Part shown: one piece after another, positions 46,055-56,100 of the stretch
Position numbering within the stretch: position 1 is the stretch's first letter
Layout: each line of letters begins with the position of its first letter
Assembly (NCBI RefSeq): GCF_000427805.1
Contig: NZ_ATYS01000028.1
Span: forward strand, 2,572 to 66,571
Source of the DNA: Budvicia aquatica DSM 5075 = ATCC 35567
GTDB lineage: Bacteria; Pseudomonadota; Gammaproteobacteria; Enterobacterales; Enterobacteriaceae
Reading direction: 5' to 3'
DNA length: 64,000 nucleotides
Position numbers and translations under genes: made by a program
Notes under the pieces: generated by a model
Database searches by the model: none
What the model was told of the DNA's origin: nothing
What the model saw: the letters and a program-made list of their open reading frames with translations, nothing else

Positions 46055-47410
46055 TTATTTCACAGGCACAGCTTCAGCATTCACATCCCCAGCTTTAGCT
46101 CTGGCGGTCCAGCCGCGATATGCCAGCGGCATAAAGGCCACTGCTACCGCTAACAGCGAAACAAAACCAACATAGTATGCCGGAGCCATATGGCTCTCTT
46201 TCAGCCATGCGCCGGTAATCATCGGCGTTAAGCCACCGAACACGGCATACGACAGGTTATAGGCAAATGACAGACCGGAGAAACGAATATGAGCCGGGAA
46301 TGCGCGGGTTGCCACAATCGGCGTGGTCGCGATAGCGCCAACAAACAGCCCCATCAGACCATAGTTAAACATCAGTTCACCGGCCGCAATACCCGTATGC
46401 AGAGAGCTATAGAAGTAGAAGGCCGTAATAGCTAAACCACCCCATGCCAGCGTCATGGTAATGCGAGTGCCCACTTTGTCGCACATCCAACCCCAGAAGA
46501 TACAGCCGATAGTCAGCATCAGCGTTGCCACACAGTTCGCTTCCAGCGAAATCGTACGGTCAATCTGATACATCTTCTCAACCACAATAGCCGGAGTCAT
46601 CAGAATGGTTACCACGATGGCAGTAGACAGAGACCACGTCAGTACAGCGGTAATAAAACAGGCTACTTTATGGTTCTTCACCACGGTAATCACCGGCATT
46701 TCATTGGCCAGCGCTTTCTTAGCCGCCATCTCTTTAAAGATTGGGGTTTCCTGTAAGAATTTACGCAGATAAACCGAAATCAGACCAAACACGCCACCTA
46801 AAATAAACGGGATACGCCAGGCGAAATCATTGATTTCATCACCGCTGTAAACGCGTTGAATAATGATTGCCACGATAGAGCCTAATAAAATACCGCCGGT
46901 AATACCTGAAGTTAGCGTACCCACGCCCAGACCGTAACGTTGTTCTGGCGTATGTTCTGCGATAAATACCCATGCACCCGGCATTTCACCACCGATCGCA
47001 GCACCCTGCATAATACGCATCAGCAGCAGCAGAATCGGAGCCATCACGCCGATAGAGGCATAGGTTGGCAGCAGGCCAATAACCAACGTCGGCACAGCCA
47101 TTAAGAAGATGCTGAGGGTGAACATGCGCTTACGGCCAATTTTATCGCCGTAGTGCGCCATAATAATTCCGCCGAGCGGACGCGCTAAATAGCCAGCAGC
47201 AAAAATACCCAGCGTTTTCATCTGGGCAATAAATTCGTTATCACCCGGGAAAAACAGGTGAGTCAGCGTTCCGGTAAAGAACACAAAGATTACAAAATCA
47301 TAGAACTCTAAAGTTCCGCCCAGTGACGACAGCCCCAGGGTTTTGTAATCATTCTTATTTAACGGTCGGGCCTTTGGCTGACCGGTTGTCATGGATGAAG
47401 ACGATGTCAT
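46055..47410 (-). CDS. MHS-family (metabolite:H+ symporter) MFS transporter
   Basis: 451 aa. Starts ahead of SSLGGTLEFYDFVIFVFFTG, the conserved first helix of ProP/ShiA-type carriers, then ARPLGGIIMAHYGDKIGRKR (motif A) and IMQGAAIGGEMPGAWVFIAEH. CAGGAT upstream of the ATG at 47410. Members carry proline/betaine, shikimate, citrate or alpha-ketoglutarate; specificity here is unknown. Stands alone, convergent with the sugar-acid pair. Confidence 0.88.
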   Translation of the reverse strand: MTSSSSMTTGQPKARPLNKNDYKTLGLSSLGGTLEFYDFVIFVFFTGTLTHLFFPGDNEFIAQMKTLGIFAAGYLARPLGGIIMAHYGDKIGRKRMFTLSIFLMAVPTLVIGLLPTYASIGVMAPILLLLMRIMQGAAIGGEMPGAWVFIAEHTPEQRYGLGVGTLTSGITGGILLGSIVAIIIQRVYSGDEINDFAWRIPFILGGVFGLISVYLRKFLQETPIFKEMAAKKALANEMPVITVVKNHKVACFITAVLTWSLSTAIVVTILMTPAIVVEKMYQIDRTISLEANCVATLMLTIGCIFWGWMCDKVGTRITMTLAWGGLAITAFYFYSSLHTGIAAGELMFNYGLMGLFVGAIATTPIVATRAFPAHIRFSGLSFAYNLSYAVFGGLTPMITGAWLKESHMAPAYYVGFVSLLAVAVAFMPLAYRGWTARAKAGDVNAEAVPVK

Positions 47411-48071
47411 GTGTGAATCCTGCTTTTAACTATTGTTATTAACTGCTGTTATTAACTGCTGCACAACAAAATGTAGCTCAAAAACTAAATCTAAGGATCG
47501 CAAAGTCTAACCCTTGGGCGATCGCTCAGAGGCCAACGAGATACTAAGGCTAGAAATGGAAACTCGTTCAGATGTAATCTGTCGTCGAAAACATTCAGTC
47601 CATTGATACGTGGTTAGCAGTGCTTAGCGAGTAGTGTGTCGTGACATTCAGACGTTATAGCAGCAAATTTATGTGGTTGTAAACGGATAGACGGTGAAGC
47701 ATTAACACTAGAGCTGGCGGGGTTTTGAAGCAATAAACTAGACAGGTATCTAACCGAATTATAATAAGTTGTTACAGGGGCTCACTGCTTATAGATACGT
47801 CTTTATAAATCACGTTTTACACGCAATTCACCTTTATCAATTTTTTAGCAGATTGTTCTGCCAATGGTTCAATAAATGACCAACAAAGACCAATCATCAA
47901 AATAATTCACTACAAATAATCAGATTGCTGTAACGCTAAACAACGTGAAAAATAGTCCACCGGAATAGAGGATAAACCTAAAAAAACCAATACGGATTTA
48001 GATAATAAAACCCCCGTTGAAACCTGCTCTCAACGGGGGTGGTGACTATCCGGCAGCATGGCTATATAAGA
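47411..48071. other. Intergenic region upstream of the MHS gene
   Basis: 661 bp separating two minus-strand units. The only structure I recognise is the terminator at 48011-48039; the rest should hold the MHS promoter. No tRNA, small protein or repeat seen. Confidence 0.4.
48007..48039 (-). terminator. Terminator of the cdaR-gntP-glycerate kinase operon
   Basis: CCCCCGTTGA (48011-48020) and TCAACGGGGG (48030-48039) give a 10-bp stem; on the minus strand it is followed by TTTTATTATC. Lies 33 bp past the kinase stop. Confidence 0.88.
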
Positions 48072-49211
48072 TTATGCTTCGCGAGCCATCTTCCAAACGC
48101 TGGCAATATTTCTCGCCGTAATTCTCAGATTGCGTTCTGCATTCTGCAAAGCCTCCGGAAGTGTAGCCACTTGGGTCAGCACTGAGAATACCGCATCTAA
48201 CCCATGGTCATGAACAACCGGATGGTCAGGCGTTAATCCTCCTGCCAGAGCAATCACGGGCTTATTAAAACGTTTAGCAGAACGAGCAACGCCAATCGGC
48301 GTTTTACCATGGATACTTTGACTATCAATCCGCCCTTCTCCGGTAATCACTAGATCGGCATTTTCTATCAGGCTATCCAGCTGTAACGCCTTAATCACGA
48401 TATCAATTCCCGGCCTAAGCTCAGCGTTCAACATACCCAGCAGGGCTGCGCCCATACCGCCGGCTGCACCGGCTCCGGCAGCGTGTAATACTGCGTTGCC
48501 CGTGACCTGTTCAATCAATGAACCATAGCAGAACAGTGCACTATCCAGAGTTTTAACCATCTCCGGCGTAGCCCCTTTCTGCGGTCCGAAAATCGCTGAT
48601 GCGCCGGTCGGGCCGCACAGTGGATTATTCACATCGCACGCAACGGTAACGCTAACGTTAGCCAGCCGGGGATCCAGTCCGCTTAAATCAATCGTTGCAA
48701 GGCCTCCAATGGCCTCGCCACCGACTTCAAGCTCTTGCCCCTGAGCATCTCGTAATGAAGCCCCCAGCGCCTGCATCATACCGGCACCGCCATCGTTGGT
48801 GGCACTGCCGCCAATACCCAGAATGATACGTTCTACCCCATGATCCAGAGCGGCCAGAAGCAGTTCCCCGGTTCCGTGGCTAGTGGTGTATAACGGATTA
48901 CGCTGAGCGGGTGGAACATGATGAAGTCCGGATGCGGCGGCCATTTCGATCACCGCGGTTTTTCCGTCGCCCATCAGTCCCCAAAACCCTTCTACCGGTA
49001 AACCTAACGGACCGGTGATAATCTCGTTGAAATAGTGACCGTTGGTCGCTTCAATCATAGAGATCACCGTCCCTTCACCACCGTCAGCCATCGGTAATTT
49101 GACATATTCAGCATCGGGATAAATTTCACTAAACCCCTGCTGGATAGCCGTAGCAACCTGCATAGCAGAAAGGCTTTCTTTAAAAGAGTCGGGCGCAATT
49201 ACAATTCTCAT
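48072..49211 (-). CDS. Glycerate 2-kinase (GarK/GlxK family)
   Basis: 379 aa. Begins MRIVIAPDSFKESLSAMQVA, the family signature, with MADGGEGT, GIGGSATNDGGAGMMQALGA and LVITGEGRIDSQS further on. It phosphorylates D-glycerate to 2-phosphoglycerate, the last step in glucarate/galactarate breakdown and in glyoxylate use. The gene is 7 bp downstream of the GntP-type permease, with the sugar-diacid regulator first in the operon. I leave the symbol blank because GarK and GlxK cannot be separated here. Confidence 0.92.
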   Translation of the reverse strand: MRIVIAPDSFKESLSAMQVATAIQQGFSEIYPDAEYVKLPMADGGEGTVISMIEATNGHYFNEIITGPLGLPVEGFWGLMGDGKTAVIEMAAASGLHHVPPAQRNPLYTTSHGTGELLLAALDHGVERIILGIGGSATNDGGAGMMQALGASLRDAQGQELEVGGEAIGGLATIDLSGLDPRLANVSVTVACDVNNPLCGPTGASAIFGPQKGATPEMVKTLDSALFCYGSLIEQVTGNAVLHAAGAGAAGGMGAALLGMLNAELRPGIDIVIKALQLDSLIENADLVITGEGRIDSQSIHGKTPIGVARSAKRFNKPVIALAGGLTPDHPVVHDHGLDAVFSVLTQVATLPEALQNAERNLRITARNIASVWKMAREA

Positions 49212-49218
49212 ATCAAAC

Positions 49219-50484
49219 CTACCCTGCTAGCCCGAATACACCAAACATCAACGTCGAAACAGTTGCAATGGTTAAACCAATAATGGTTTCGTAAGGTAAT
49301 AACTTAAGGCGTTCTTTAATTTGCATGTTCACACTGCCGCCGGTGGCGTGGAAGAAGCTACCGTGTGGCAGGTGGTCCATAACGGTTGCACCGGCATGAA
49401 TCATTGCCGCACCGGCTAAGGCAGTAACACCAAGTTCAAGCAAGGTGTGACTAAATACGCTGGAAGCAATTGCCGTACCGGCCGTCGTCGACGCAGTTGC
49501 CATTGACATAATGGCACCGGAAATCGGGGCCAACAGATAAGGAGGCAGACCTGATGCGGCCAGGCCATCAATCAGCACTTCTTTAAGGCCTGAATTGGCA
49601 ATAATGCCCGCCAGCGTTCCGGTACCCAATAACATAATGGCGACCGGAGCCATACGAGCTAAACCCGCAGTCATAAAGGCATTACTTTGTTTGACCCGTC
49701 CCATACAGATAGCGCCGACTAAACCACCTACCGGCAGAGCGATTAAAGGATCAACGGAAATACCTGCAATCGGGCGTAGTGATAACAGTGCGATGGCAAC
49801 GAGCGGTGCACTTATCGCAGCTAAAAAACCTGGCTGAGTACCTGACTGATGGGAAATAACTTCGGCAGGATCAACTTTGCTGTCTTTGTTAACTAAGCGC
49901 TTAGCCAAAAAGTAAGCCACTATTAAGCCAAAAATCCCCGGTACAACACCGGCCATCATGACTGAGGTCAGCGGCACGTTAAATGCGTCCGCGGCAGCAA
50001 TTGAGTTAGGGTTGGGTGACATTACATTACCCGCTTTACCACCACCAATCATCGCCAGCAAAATCGCCATCTTAGACAGATCGGCACGCTGAGCTATCGA
50101 CAGAGCTATCGGCGCAACGGTAATGACTGCGACATCAATAAATACGCCAACGGCGGTCAGCAACATCGTCGCAATCGCCAAAGCCAATAAAGCTCGGGTT
50201 TCACCCACTTTGCGAACGACCGTTTCAGCAATGGTATTTGCCGCCCCGGACTCAATCAATACGCCGGCTAACACACCGGCAGCAAGAATACGCAGCACGG
50301 CATTGGTGATACCCTGTGCGCCAGTAACCATAAGAGTAACCGTCTGAATCAGATCGGCTCCGCCGACCAAGCCGCCAACCAACGCACCAATCATCATACC
50401 GTAGGCTGGTGATATTTTTCTTAAAATCAATACGATAGCAACCACCAAGGCGACTATCGCACCTAATGCAGAGACCGTTGTCAT
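49219..50484 (-). CDS. GntP-family permease
   Basis: 421 aa, with about 12 membrane segments and a long glycine- and alanine-rich hydrophobic profile. Family features include ILRILAAGVLAGVLIESGAA and GGGKAGNVMSPNPNSIAAA. A longer frame opens at 50637, but CACGGAGAAATAATA before the ATG at 50484 supports this start. GntP relatives import gluconate and other aldonates or glycerate. Together with the glycerate kinase 7 bp downstream, glycerate is a reasonable guess. Confidence 0.87.
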   Translation of the reverse strand: MTTVSALGAIVALVVAIVLILRKISPAYGMMIGALVGGLVGGADLIQTVTLMVTGAQGITNAVLRILAAGVLAGVLIESGAANTIAETVVRKVGETRALLALAIATMLLTAVGVFIDVAVITVAPIALSIAQRADLSKMAILLAMIGGGKAGNVMSPNPNSIAAADAFNVPLTSVMMAGVVPGIFGLIVAYFLAKRLVNKDSKVDPAEVISHQSGTQPGFLAAISAPLVAIALLSLRPIAGISVDPLIALPVGGLVGAICMGRVKQSNAFMTAGLARMAPVAIMLLGTGTLAGIIANSGLKEVLIDGLAASGLPPYLLAPISGAIMSMATASTTAGTAIASSVFSHTLLELGVTALAGAAMIHAGATVMDHLPHGSFFHATGGSVNMQIKERLKLLPYETIIGLTIATVSTLMFGVFGLAG

Positions 50485-50603
50485 TATTATTTCTCCGTGA
50501 ATGATATTCGCGGTCAGTATTGTCTTAAGGCGCTGATTTAATCTTGAGACATCCGGCCAAATCGCCGGACGATTTAAGGAGAAAAACTGTAGAATCCTAC
50601 AAA

Positions 50604-51740
50604 CTAACGTTGTAATTGCATACCAATATACAGCCAAACAGCTTGCTGTAAGTCACTAATTTTTAAAGAGGTTATCTCTTCAATGCGTTGCAGGCGGTAG
50701 CGTAACGTATTGATATGGATATACAGACTGGCGGCGGTTTGAGAAAGATCACAGTTCTGTTCAAAATATTGGCGCAGCGTGGTTTGCAAAATACCTTTGT
50801 TATCTTCAGCCAGCAGCTTAAGCCATACCTTTGATAATTCCTGAGCCTGCCAGCTATCAGCCAGCCCTCCCAGCAGCGCAGGCAACTGGTAGTCAGTATA
50901 AAACACATATTTATTTTTAAGCTTTAGTCGATGCGCCATTGCCTGCGTTGCCTTTGCGGTCTGGTAAGAGCGATGAATTCCGCCTTCGTCAGCAAAATAA
51001 CCACCAACGATCATGCGTAAAAAACCGGCCGACTCAATCTGTCCTTTAAAACGTTGTAATTCTGCCAGCTCTTGTTGCGGATCCCAGCTGGCCTGTTTAA
51101 GCGTAATAGGTTTAAGCACCACCAGTTCATTAAAGTGGGTAAAGGTCACTAAATGATCTCTGACGCTATATTCAAAATAATCAATCAGACTGCGTAAAAC
51201 TTCACTATCCGGCTGATGCAGTTCGATGATCATGACCACTCTGGGCTGCTGTAAATTAACGCCCAAATAGGAAGCCATTGAATTTAGCGAGGTTGAATGG
51301 ATATCCTGCAAAATAAGCTGATTAACTAACTCTTCGCGATAGCGTTTATCCCACTGCTTTTGTTCCAATAAGGACATCTGCTCAATAATCAATTCAGCGG
51401 CCATTTTGACCAGTTCGGCATAGGCACGAACCTCTGAAGGTTCACCGGATATACCTAAAACACCAATAAGCTGCTCCTGAAAGCTGATAGGTAAATTGAT
51501 GCCCGGCTTTACCCCTTTTAGCTGGCTGGCAGTGGCACTATCAATTTCGACAATACGATTTTCAGTTAGCGCCAGTACAGCGCCCTCATGACGTTGATGG
51601 ATACGGGAAGGTTCCCCGGATGCAATGATTATCCCGTGTTCATCCATCACATTGACTGAGTATTGGATAATACTCATCGTGCGTTGAACAATCTGACGCG
51701 CGGTAGTGTCTTTAAGGTAGTTGGATCGGATAATGTTCAT
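50604..51740 (-). CDS. cdaR: Sugar diacid utilisation regulator CdaR
   Basis: 378 aa (E. coli CdaR 385). N-terminal sugar-diacid recognition domain (DTTARQIVQRTMSIIQYSVNV, then GIIIASGEPSRIHQRHEGA and GVLGISGEPSEVRAYAELVK). C-terminal PucR-type HTH near residues 320-375 (YFEQNCDLSQTAASLYIHIN, TLRYRLQRIEEITSL). CdaR activates glucarate, galactarate and glycerate genes. It heads the operon with the GntP permease and glycerate kinase (120-bp gap). Confidence 0.92.
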   Translation of the reverse strand: MNIIRSNYLKDTTARQIVQRTMSIIQYSVNVMDEHGIIIASGEPSRIHQRHEGAVLALTENRIVEIDSATASQLKGVKPGINLPISFQEQLIGVLGISGEPSEVRAYAELVKMAAELIIEQMSLLEQKQWDKRYREELVNQLILQDIHSTSLNSMASYLGVNLQQPRVVMIIELHQPDSEVLRSLIDYFEYSVRDHLVTFTHFNELVVLKPITLKQASWDPQQELAELQRFKGQIESAGFLRMIVGGYFADEGGIHRSYQTAKATQAMAHRLKLKNKYVFYTDYQLPALLGGLADSWQAQELSKVWLKLLAEDNKGILQTTLRQYFEQNCDLSQTAASLYIHINTLRYRLQRIEEITSLKISDLQQAVWLYIGMQLQR

Positions 51741-52090
51741 TTTAATATCTCAGAATGGGGCTAAATTCGGCGAGGAAGCAGTGATACACTCAGGCCGAAA
51801 TACCCCTGTTTATTATCGGATAGACCCGATAATGTCTTGGTGTAAAATACAAAAATAACAGAAAGAAATTGATGAATATTGTGCATACGCACAAAGGAGT
51901 GATTATCCATTGAACAGTAAAAACATTAATTCATGGTAATTAGTTGTAATTTATTGGTTTTATATTGGTTAAATCGCGGAAGGAATAAAGAAGTGGTAGA
52001 TATGATGACGCTCACGCTTTGGTTAAAAACAACGCGCCAAAAGCGGGGTAGACAAGACAACGTGTGTCTAAACGCCTTGTTATTAAGCCA
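51741..52090. promoter_or_regulatory. cdaR promoter region with an inverted repeat
   Basis: 350 bp between the 3' end of torS and cdaR. ATTATCGG (51812-51819), 6-bp spacer, CCGATAAT (51826-51833) is a perfect 8-bp inverted repeat about 72-93 bp upstream of the cdaR start and may be an operator for cdaR. No gene. Confidence 0.45.
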
Positions 52091-54826
52091 TTATTCTGGG
52101 TTTAACGCCTGCTCGAGCGAATATAAGCTGTCAGATACCAGCGCATCCAGCTTCAAAACATCAAGCTGATATGTTTTTTCAATATCACCGAAATAATGCG
52201 ATAACGTACTCATCGATAAGCTTCCGCTACTGCTTTTAAGCTGATGGGACACAGAGCGTATTGTTTCTACCTCACCGGCCTGATACGCCGATTTTAAACG
52301 CTCAATTAGCGGAAGATTATTCTCACGAAACAGTACGAGCCATTGGCTAATCTGAGATTGGCCAAATAGCCGAATATCATCATTGATCTGTTTTCGATCT
52401 AATAAATCTACCGGTTGAATAACCCGAGACCTGCCCAGGTGGGTTGATAAATATTCCGTTAACGCTTTAAGGCGCAAAGGCTTACTCAGGAATCCGACAA
52501 ACCCGGACTGATAACAATGCTCCGGAATATTCCCCAAGATATGAGCGCTAAAGGCGGTCAAAGGTAAATCAGGCACCTGGATTTTCAGCCGGTTAGCCAG
52601 TTCACAACCATCAATGTCCGGTAAGTCCAGATCAACCAAAGCCATATCAAAACCATGGTCAGAGGCTGATAGCCGCTCTAACGCCTCGCGGCCGGTACTG
52701 ACTACCGTCACCTGCACCTTAAGCTGATTTAATAGTGCAGTAGTTACCTTTTGATTAATCAAATTATCTTCAATCAACAGCAGATGATAACCGCTAAACT
52801 GCTCAACCGGCTGAGGAGCAGCGTCAGGAAGACAGGCCAGCCCTGCCGATTTGAGAGGAATGCTCACCGTAAAACGGCTCCCCTTACCGGCCTGGCTTTC
52901 AAAAGATAAACGGGCATTCATTGCCTGAGACAGACGTTGGCAAATGGTCAGTCCCAGGCCGGTTCCGCCGCGACGATGAGTGAGTTGAGTAAACGGCTGA
53001 AACAGCGTTTTTTGCCGATCGGTCGGTATACCAATACCGGTATCAGACACTGAAATTTGCCAGCTCTCCGCCACCTTAAGGCTGCTCAACGTCACGCTGC
53101 CTGTGTCAGTAAATTTGATCGCATTGCCAACCAGATTACAAACAATCTGCCACACCCTCTGCCGGTCAACCTGCAGATATTCCGGCAGTGCCGCATCCTG
53201 TTCAACGTTCAGCGTTAAGCCTTTTTTATGGGCGGCGCTGCTCATCAGTTGATAAGCCTGCTGAATAAGCTCATCCGGAGCTACCGAGGTAGGCAAAATC
53301 GCAATCCTACCGGCTTCAATTGAGGAGTAATCTAAAATATCGTTCAGAATCGACAGCAGGCTTTCACCGCTGTCATTAATAACCTCAATCGCCATACGAT
53401 CTTCATCCGGCAACGGCTTCAGTAACAGCAGTTCCGCCGTTCCTAAAATACCGTTAAGGGGAGTGCGAATTTCATGGCTCATAGTGGCTAAAAAGGTCGA
53501 CTTGGCTTTATTGGCCAGCTCGGCATCCTGTCGGGCCAATGTATGTTGCCGCACCAGATCGTTCAGCTCTTCTGTCCGCTGAGCCACCAGCATTTCTAAA
53601 TAACGCTGCTGATGGTGAAGTGAAAGCGTATTGGTCCGAAAACGCTCAACCAGATAACCAATGGTTTTTAATTCGCTGGCTGAAATGGTCTGGGGCAGCG
53701 GGGTTTGCAGATCGCCGTCGAGTATCCGCTGTAGTGCTTCAATCTGCATTGTCAGCGGTCTGGCAACGGAGCGCCATACAATCCGCCAAAGAATAAACAG
53801 CAGAGCAACCAGTGAGATAATGCTCATGATAATCAGTAAATTCTGACTGGTATTACGGGCAATACTGATTTTTTCCAGATCCTGTTGGCTACGGGCATTA
53901 ACCTGCCGGACCAGCGCATCCAGTTCGCTGTTAAACTGAGAAAACAGCAGCAAACTATACTGGCCGGAAAAGCTCAAACGCTGCTGAAGTTCAATACTGT
54001 CCCTTTTATGCTGGAACAGTGCACGATAAGCCTCTAACTCGCTAACCAGCGGTAAGAGTAGTGAACGACGGTGAGGATCTTCAACAAACTCAACCCGCCG
54101 TTTAACAATAATAACCAACTGACCGAACTGTTTTTCGATGTCAGCCAGCATATCGTCAGATGAGGTACTCACAATCTGCGCCAGTAAATTTGCCACATTC
54201 AACGACTGTTCATGCAGTTCGGTCATTCGGCTCTGATGGTCTAAATCAACTTCGACTAAACGGTCCAAAGACGTCTCAACTGCCTGGCGGTTATTCTTTT
54301 CAATATCATCATACATGGTGGCGATATTGGCACTCACCGCGGTACTGGCGTTATTTACCTGACTTTTGGTTAATACGGTCATCTGATTAGCCGCAGACGC
54401 GATACGGTCGTGAATCTGGCTAAACTCACGGCTCACCGTTAGGCGCTGTTCAACCAACTGGCCTTGCTCACTCAAATGCTGAGACAGCAATTGCTCCTGC
54501 TGTTGAATCTTTGAGGTATCAAAACCGGAATCCTGAAGCTGAGATAATAAACTACGAATGCGGATACTCTGGGTTGTCAGAATTTTTCCCTGAGCCTGTC
54601 GCTCATCCTCAGAAGTCACTTCATTCAGTGCCTGACCGGAGAAAAGAATATAGGCCCCGGCTTCATTTAACTGAAGTGCGGTCTTCATGGTTGGCAACAG
54701 ATTAAGCGTACTCTGTTGTTCAATCTGTTTAATATGGCGAAACCCGGCCCAGCCGATCAATGCACTGGTCAACGATAAGATAGCCATAAGAACAAAAGCC
54801 AACCACAAACGGTGAGTCAACGACAT
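52091..54826 (-). CDS. torS: TMAO hybrid sensor histidine kinase TorS
   Basis: 911 aa (E. coli 914). Membrane segment about residues 8-28, periplasmic helical sensor about 30-328, second membrane segment about 329-350, HAMP linker, then HisKA with His451 (ATMSHEIRTPLNGILG), HATPase motifs (NLVGNAIKF, DTGIGIP, GTGLGL), receiver with Asp732 (ALVDLDLPDIDG) and HPt with His861 (SVSHQLKSSSGSLS). It forms the four-step phosphorelay to TorR and is controlled by TorT in the periplasm. Divergent from torT as in E. coli. Confidence 0.96.
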   Translation of the reverse strand: MSLTHRLWLAFVLMAILSLTSALIGWAGFRHIKQIEQQSTLNLLPTMKTALQLNEAGAYILFSGQALNEVTSEDERQAQGKILTTQSIRIRSLLSQLQDSGFDTSKIQQQEQLLSQHLSEQGQLVEQRLTVSREFSQIHDRIASAANQMTVLTKSQVNNASTAVSANIATMYDDIEKNNRQAVETSLDRLVEVDLDHQSRMTELHEQSLNVANLLAQIVSTSSDDMLADIEKQFGQLVIIVKRRVEFVEDPHRRSLLLPLVSELEAYRALFQHKRDSIELQQRLSFSGQYSLLLFSQFNSELDALVRQVNARSQQDLEKISIARNTSQNLLIIMSIISLVALLFILWRIVWRSVARPLTMQIEALQRILDGDLQTPLPQTISASELKTIGYLVERFRTNTLSLHHQQRYLEMLVAQRTEELNDLVRQHTLARQDAELANKAKSTFLATMSHEIRTPLNGILGTAELLLLKPLPDEDRMAIEVINDSGESLLSILNDILDYSSIEAGRIAILPTSVAPDELIQQAYQLMSSAAHKKGLTLNVEQDAALPEYLQVDRQRVWQIVCNLVGNAIKFTDTGSVTLSSLKVAESWQISVSDTGIGIPTDRQKTLFQPFTQLTHRRGGTGLGLTICQRLSQAMNARLSFESQAGKGSRFTVSIPLKSAGLACLPDAAPQPVEQFSGYHLLLIEDNLINQKVTTALLNQLKVQVTVVSTGREALERLSASDHGFDMALVDLDLPDIDGCELANRLKIQVPDLPLTAFSAHILGNIPEHCYQSGFVGFLSKPLRLKALTEYLSTHLGRSRVIQPVDLLDRKQINDDIRLFGQSQISQWLVLFRENNLPLIERLKSAYQAGEVETIRSVSHQLKSSSGSLSMSTLSHYFGDIEKTYQLDVLKLDALVSDSLYSLEQALNPE

Positions 54827-55047
54827 ACAGATTTATTTACTCAGAGTTAAAAATATATTTCCGCCAGTCTATCAGATAATTATTTTGCTGTGTTGTGATC
54901 CGTTAATGAATAATAGATCGCCCGCTATGGAAAAATAGCAGTAGTAGATATTTAATTTATGCCTTATTTTAACTATCGGAATTTATCATTCAGATAAGCT
55001 GTTTGATTTAATTTATCGATATCATTATCAGTGTGGCTATTTACCCT

Positions 55048-56100
55048 ATGCGCTTATTTACCTTTATTTTACTTTTAATAAGTTTTTCTGTTACAGCTTT
55101 TGTAGGGGAAATTAACCTTTGGTCACCCGGATTTTCTTACACCACAAAACCCGAACGAGTTTTATATCAGTCAAAGCCCGCTAATCGGCCGTGGCGCTTA
55201 TGTGCGCTTTATCCTCATTTGAAGGATTCTTATTGGTTATCAGTTAACTATGGCATGGTTGAGCAGGCTCGGGAATCCGGTATTCAGCTTCAGGTATTTG
55301 ATGCCGGTGGCTATGACAACTATGCCTTACAGCTTGAGCAATTACGCCAGTGTGCCGACTGGGAAGCAGATGCCATACTGTTAGGCGCGGTCTCTCACGA
55401 TAAGATCAACGATCGCCTGCCTGAACTGGTAGGAGATATTCCGGTGCTGGGCTTGGTGAATGAAGTCAGCCAGCAAAACATCGCCGCCCGGGTTGGGGTG
55501 CCCTGGAGTGAAATGGGGCATAACGTCGGGCAATTTCTGGCTAAGCGTTCTGAACACCAATCGCTTAAAGTATTATTACTGCCCGGCCCTAAAAACCGTG
55601 GCGGAACCAGCCTTATCGAAAAGAGCTTTAATCAAGAAATTGCTAACCACAATATCCAGGTCGTCGATATTGGCTGGGGTGATAACGATCTCGAAGTGCA
55701 GCGTAACTTACTGCAGCACATGCTGGAAAAGCATCCTGATGTTAATTTGATCGCAGGGAGCGCCGTAGCAATAGAAGCCGCCATTCCTGAATTGCAGCTA
55801 AGAAAGCTGAACGGAAAAATTGATCTGGTCTCTTTCTATCTGTCACATGAAGTCTATCGAGGGCTAAAAAGGCAGCGCATCCTGATGGCTAACAGCGATC
55901 AGATGGTGCTACAGGGGAGGCTGAGTATCGACCAAACCATAAGGCTATTACAGAAAGAGCCTTTTCTTGCTGATATCGGCCCGACCATACTGACCCTAAC
56001 CCCTGAAAATATTTCAAAAATAGAGGTTAACTTGTCGCTATCTCCCGGTGACTTCCGCCCGGAGTATGAGGTTTACTCCACATCGGTACTGAATAAGTAA
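55048..56100 (+). CDS. torT: Periplasmic TMAO-binding protein TorT
   Basis: 350 aa (E. coli 342). Signal peptide MRLFTFILLLISFSVTAF, then the binding-protein fold with LCALYPHLKDSYWLSVNYGM, VFDAGGYDNYALQLEQLRQC, RVGVPWSEMGHNVG and YLSHEVYRGLKRQRILMA, all parallel to E. coli TorT. It binds TMAO and signals to TorS. The start at 55048 gives the normal signal peptide; a GTG at 55033 is in frame but less likely. Its 3' end overlaps convergent torR by 28 bp. Confidence 0.95.
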   Translation: MRLFTFILLLISFSVTAFVGEINLWSPGFSYTTKPERVLYQSKPANRPWRLCALYPHLKDSYWLSVNYGMVEQARESGIQLQVFDAGGYDNYALQLEQLRQCADWEADAILLGAVSHDKINDRLPELVGDIPVLGLVNEVSQQNIAARVGVPWSEMGHNVGQFLAKRSEHQSLKVLLLPGPKNRGGTSLIEKSFNQEIANHNIQVVDIGWGDNDLEVQRNLLQHMLEKHPDVNLIAGSAVAIEAAIPELQLRKLNGKIDLVSFYLSHEVYRGLKRQRILMANSDQMVLQGRLSIDQTIRLLQKEPFLADIGPTILTLTPENISKIEVNLSLSPGDFRPEYEVYSTSVLNK

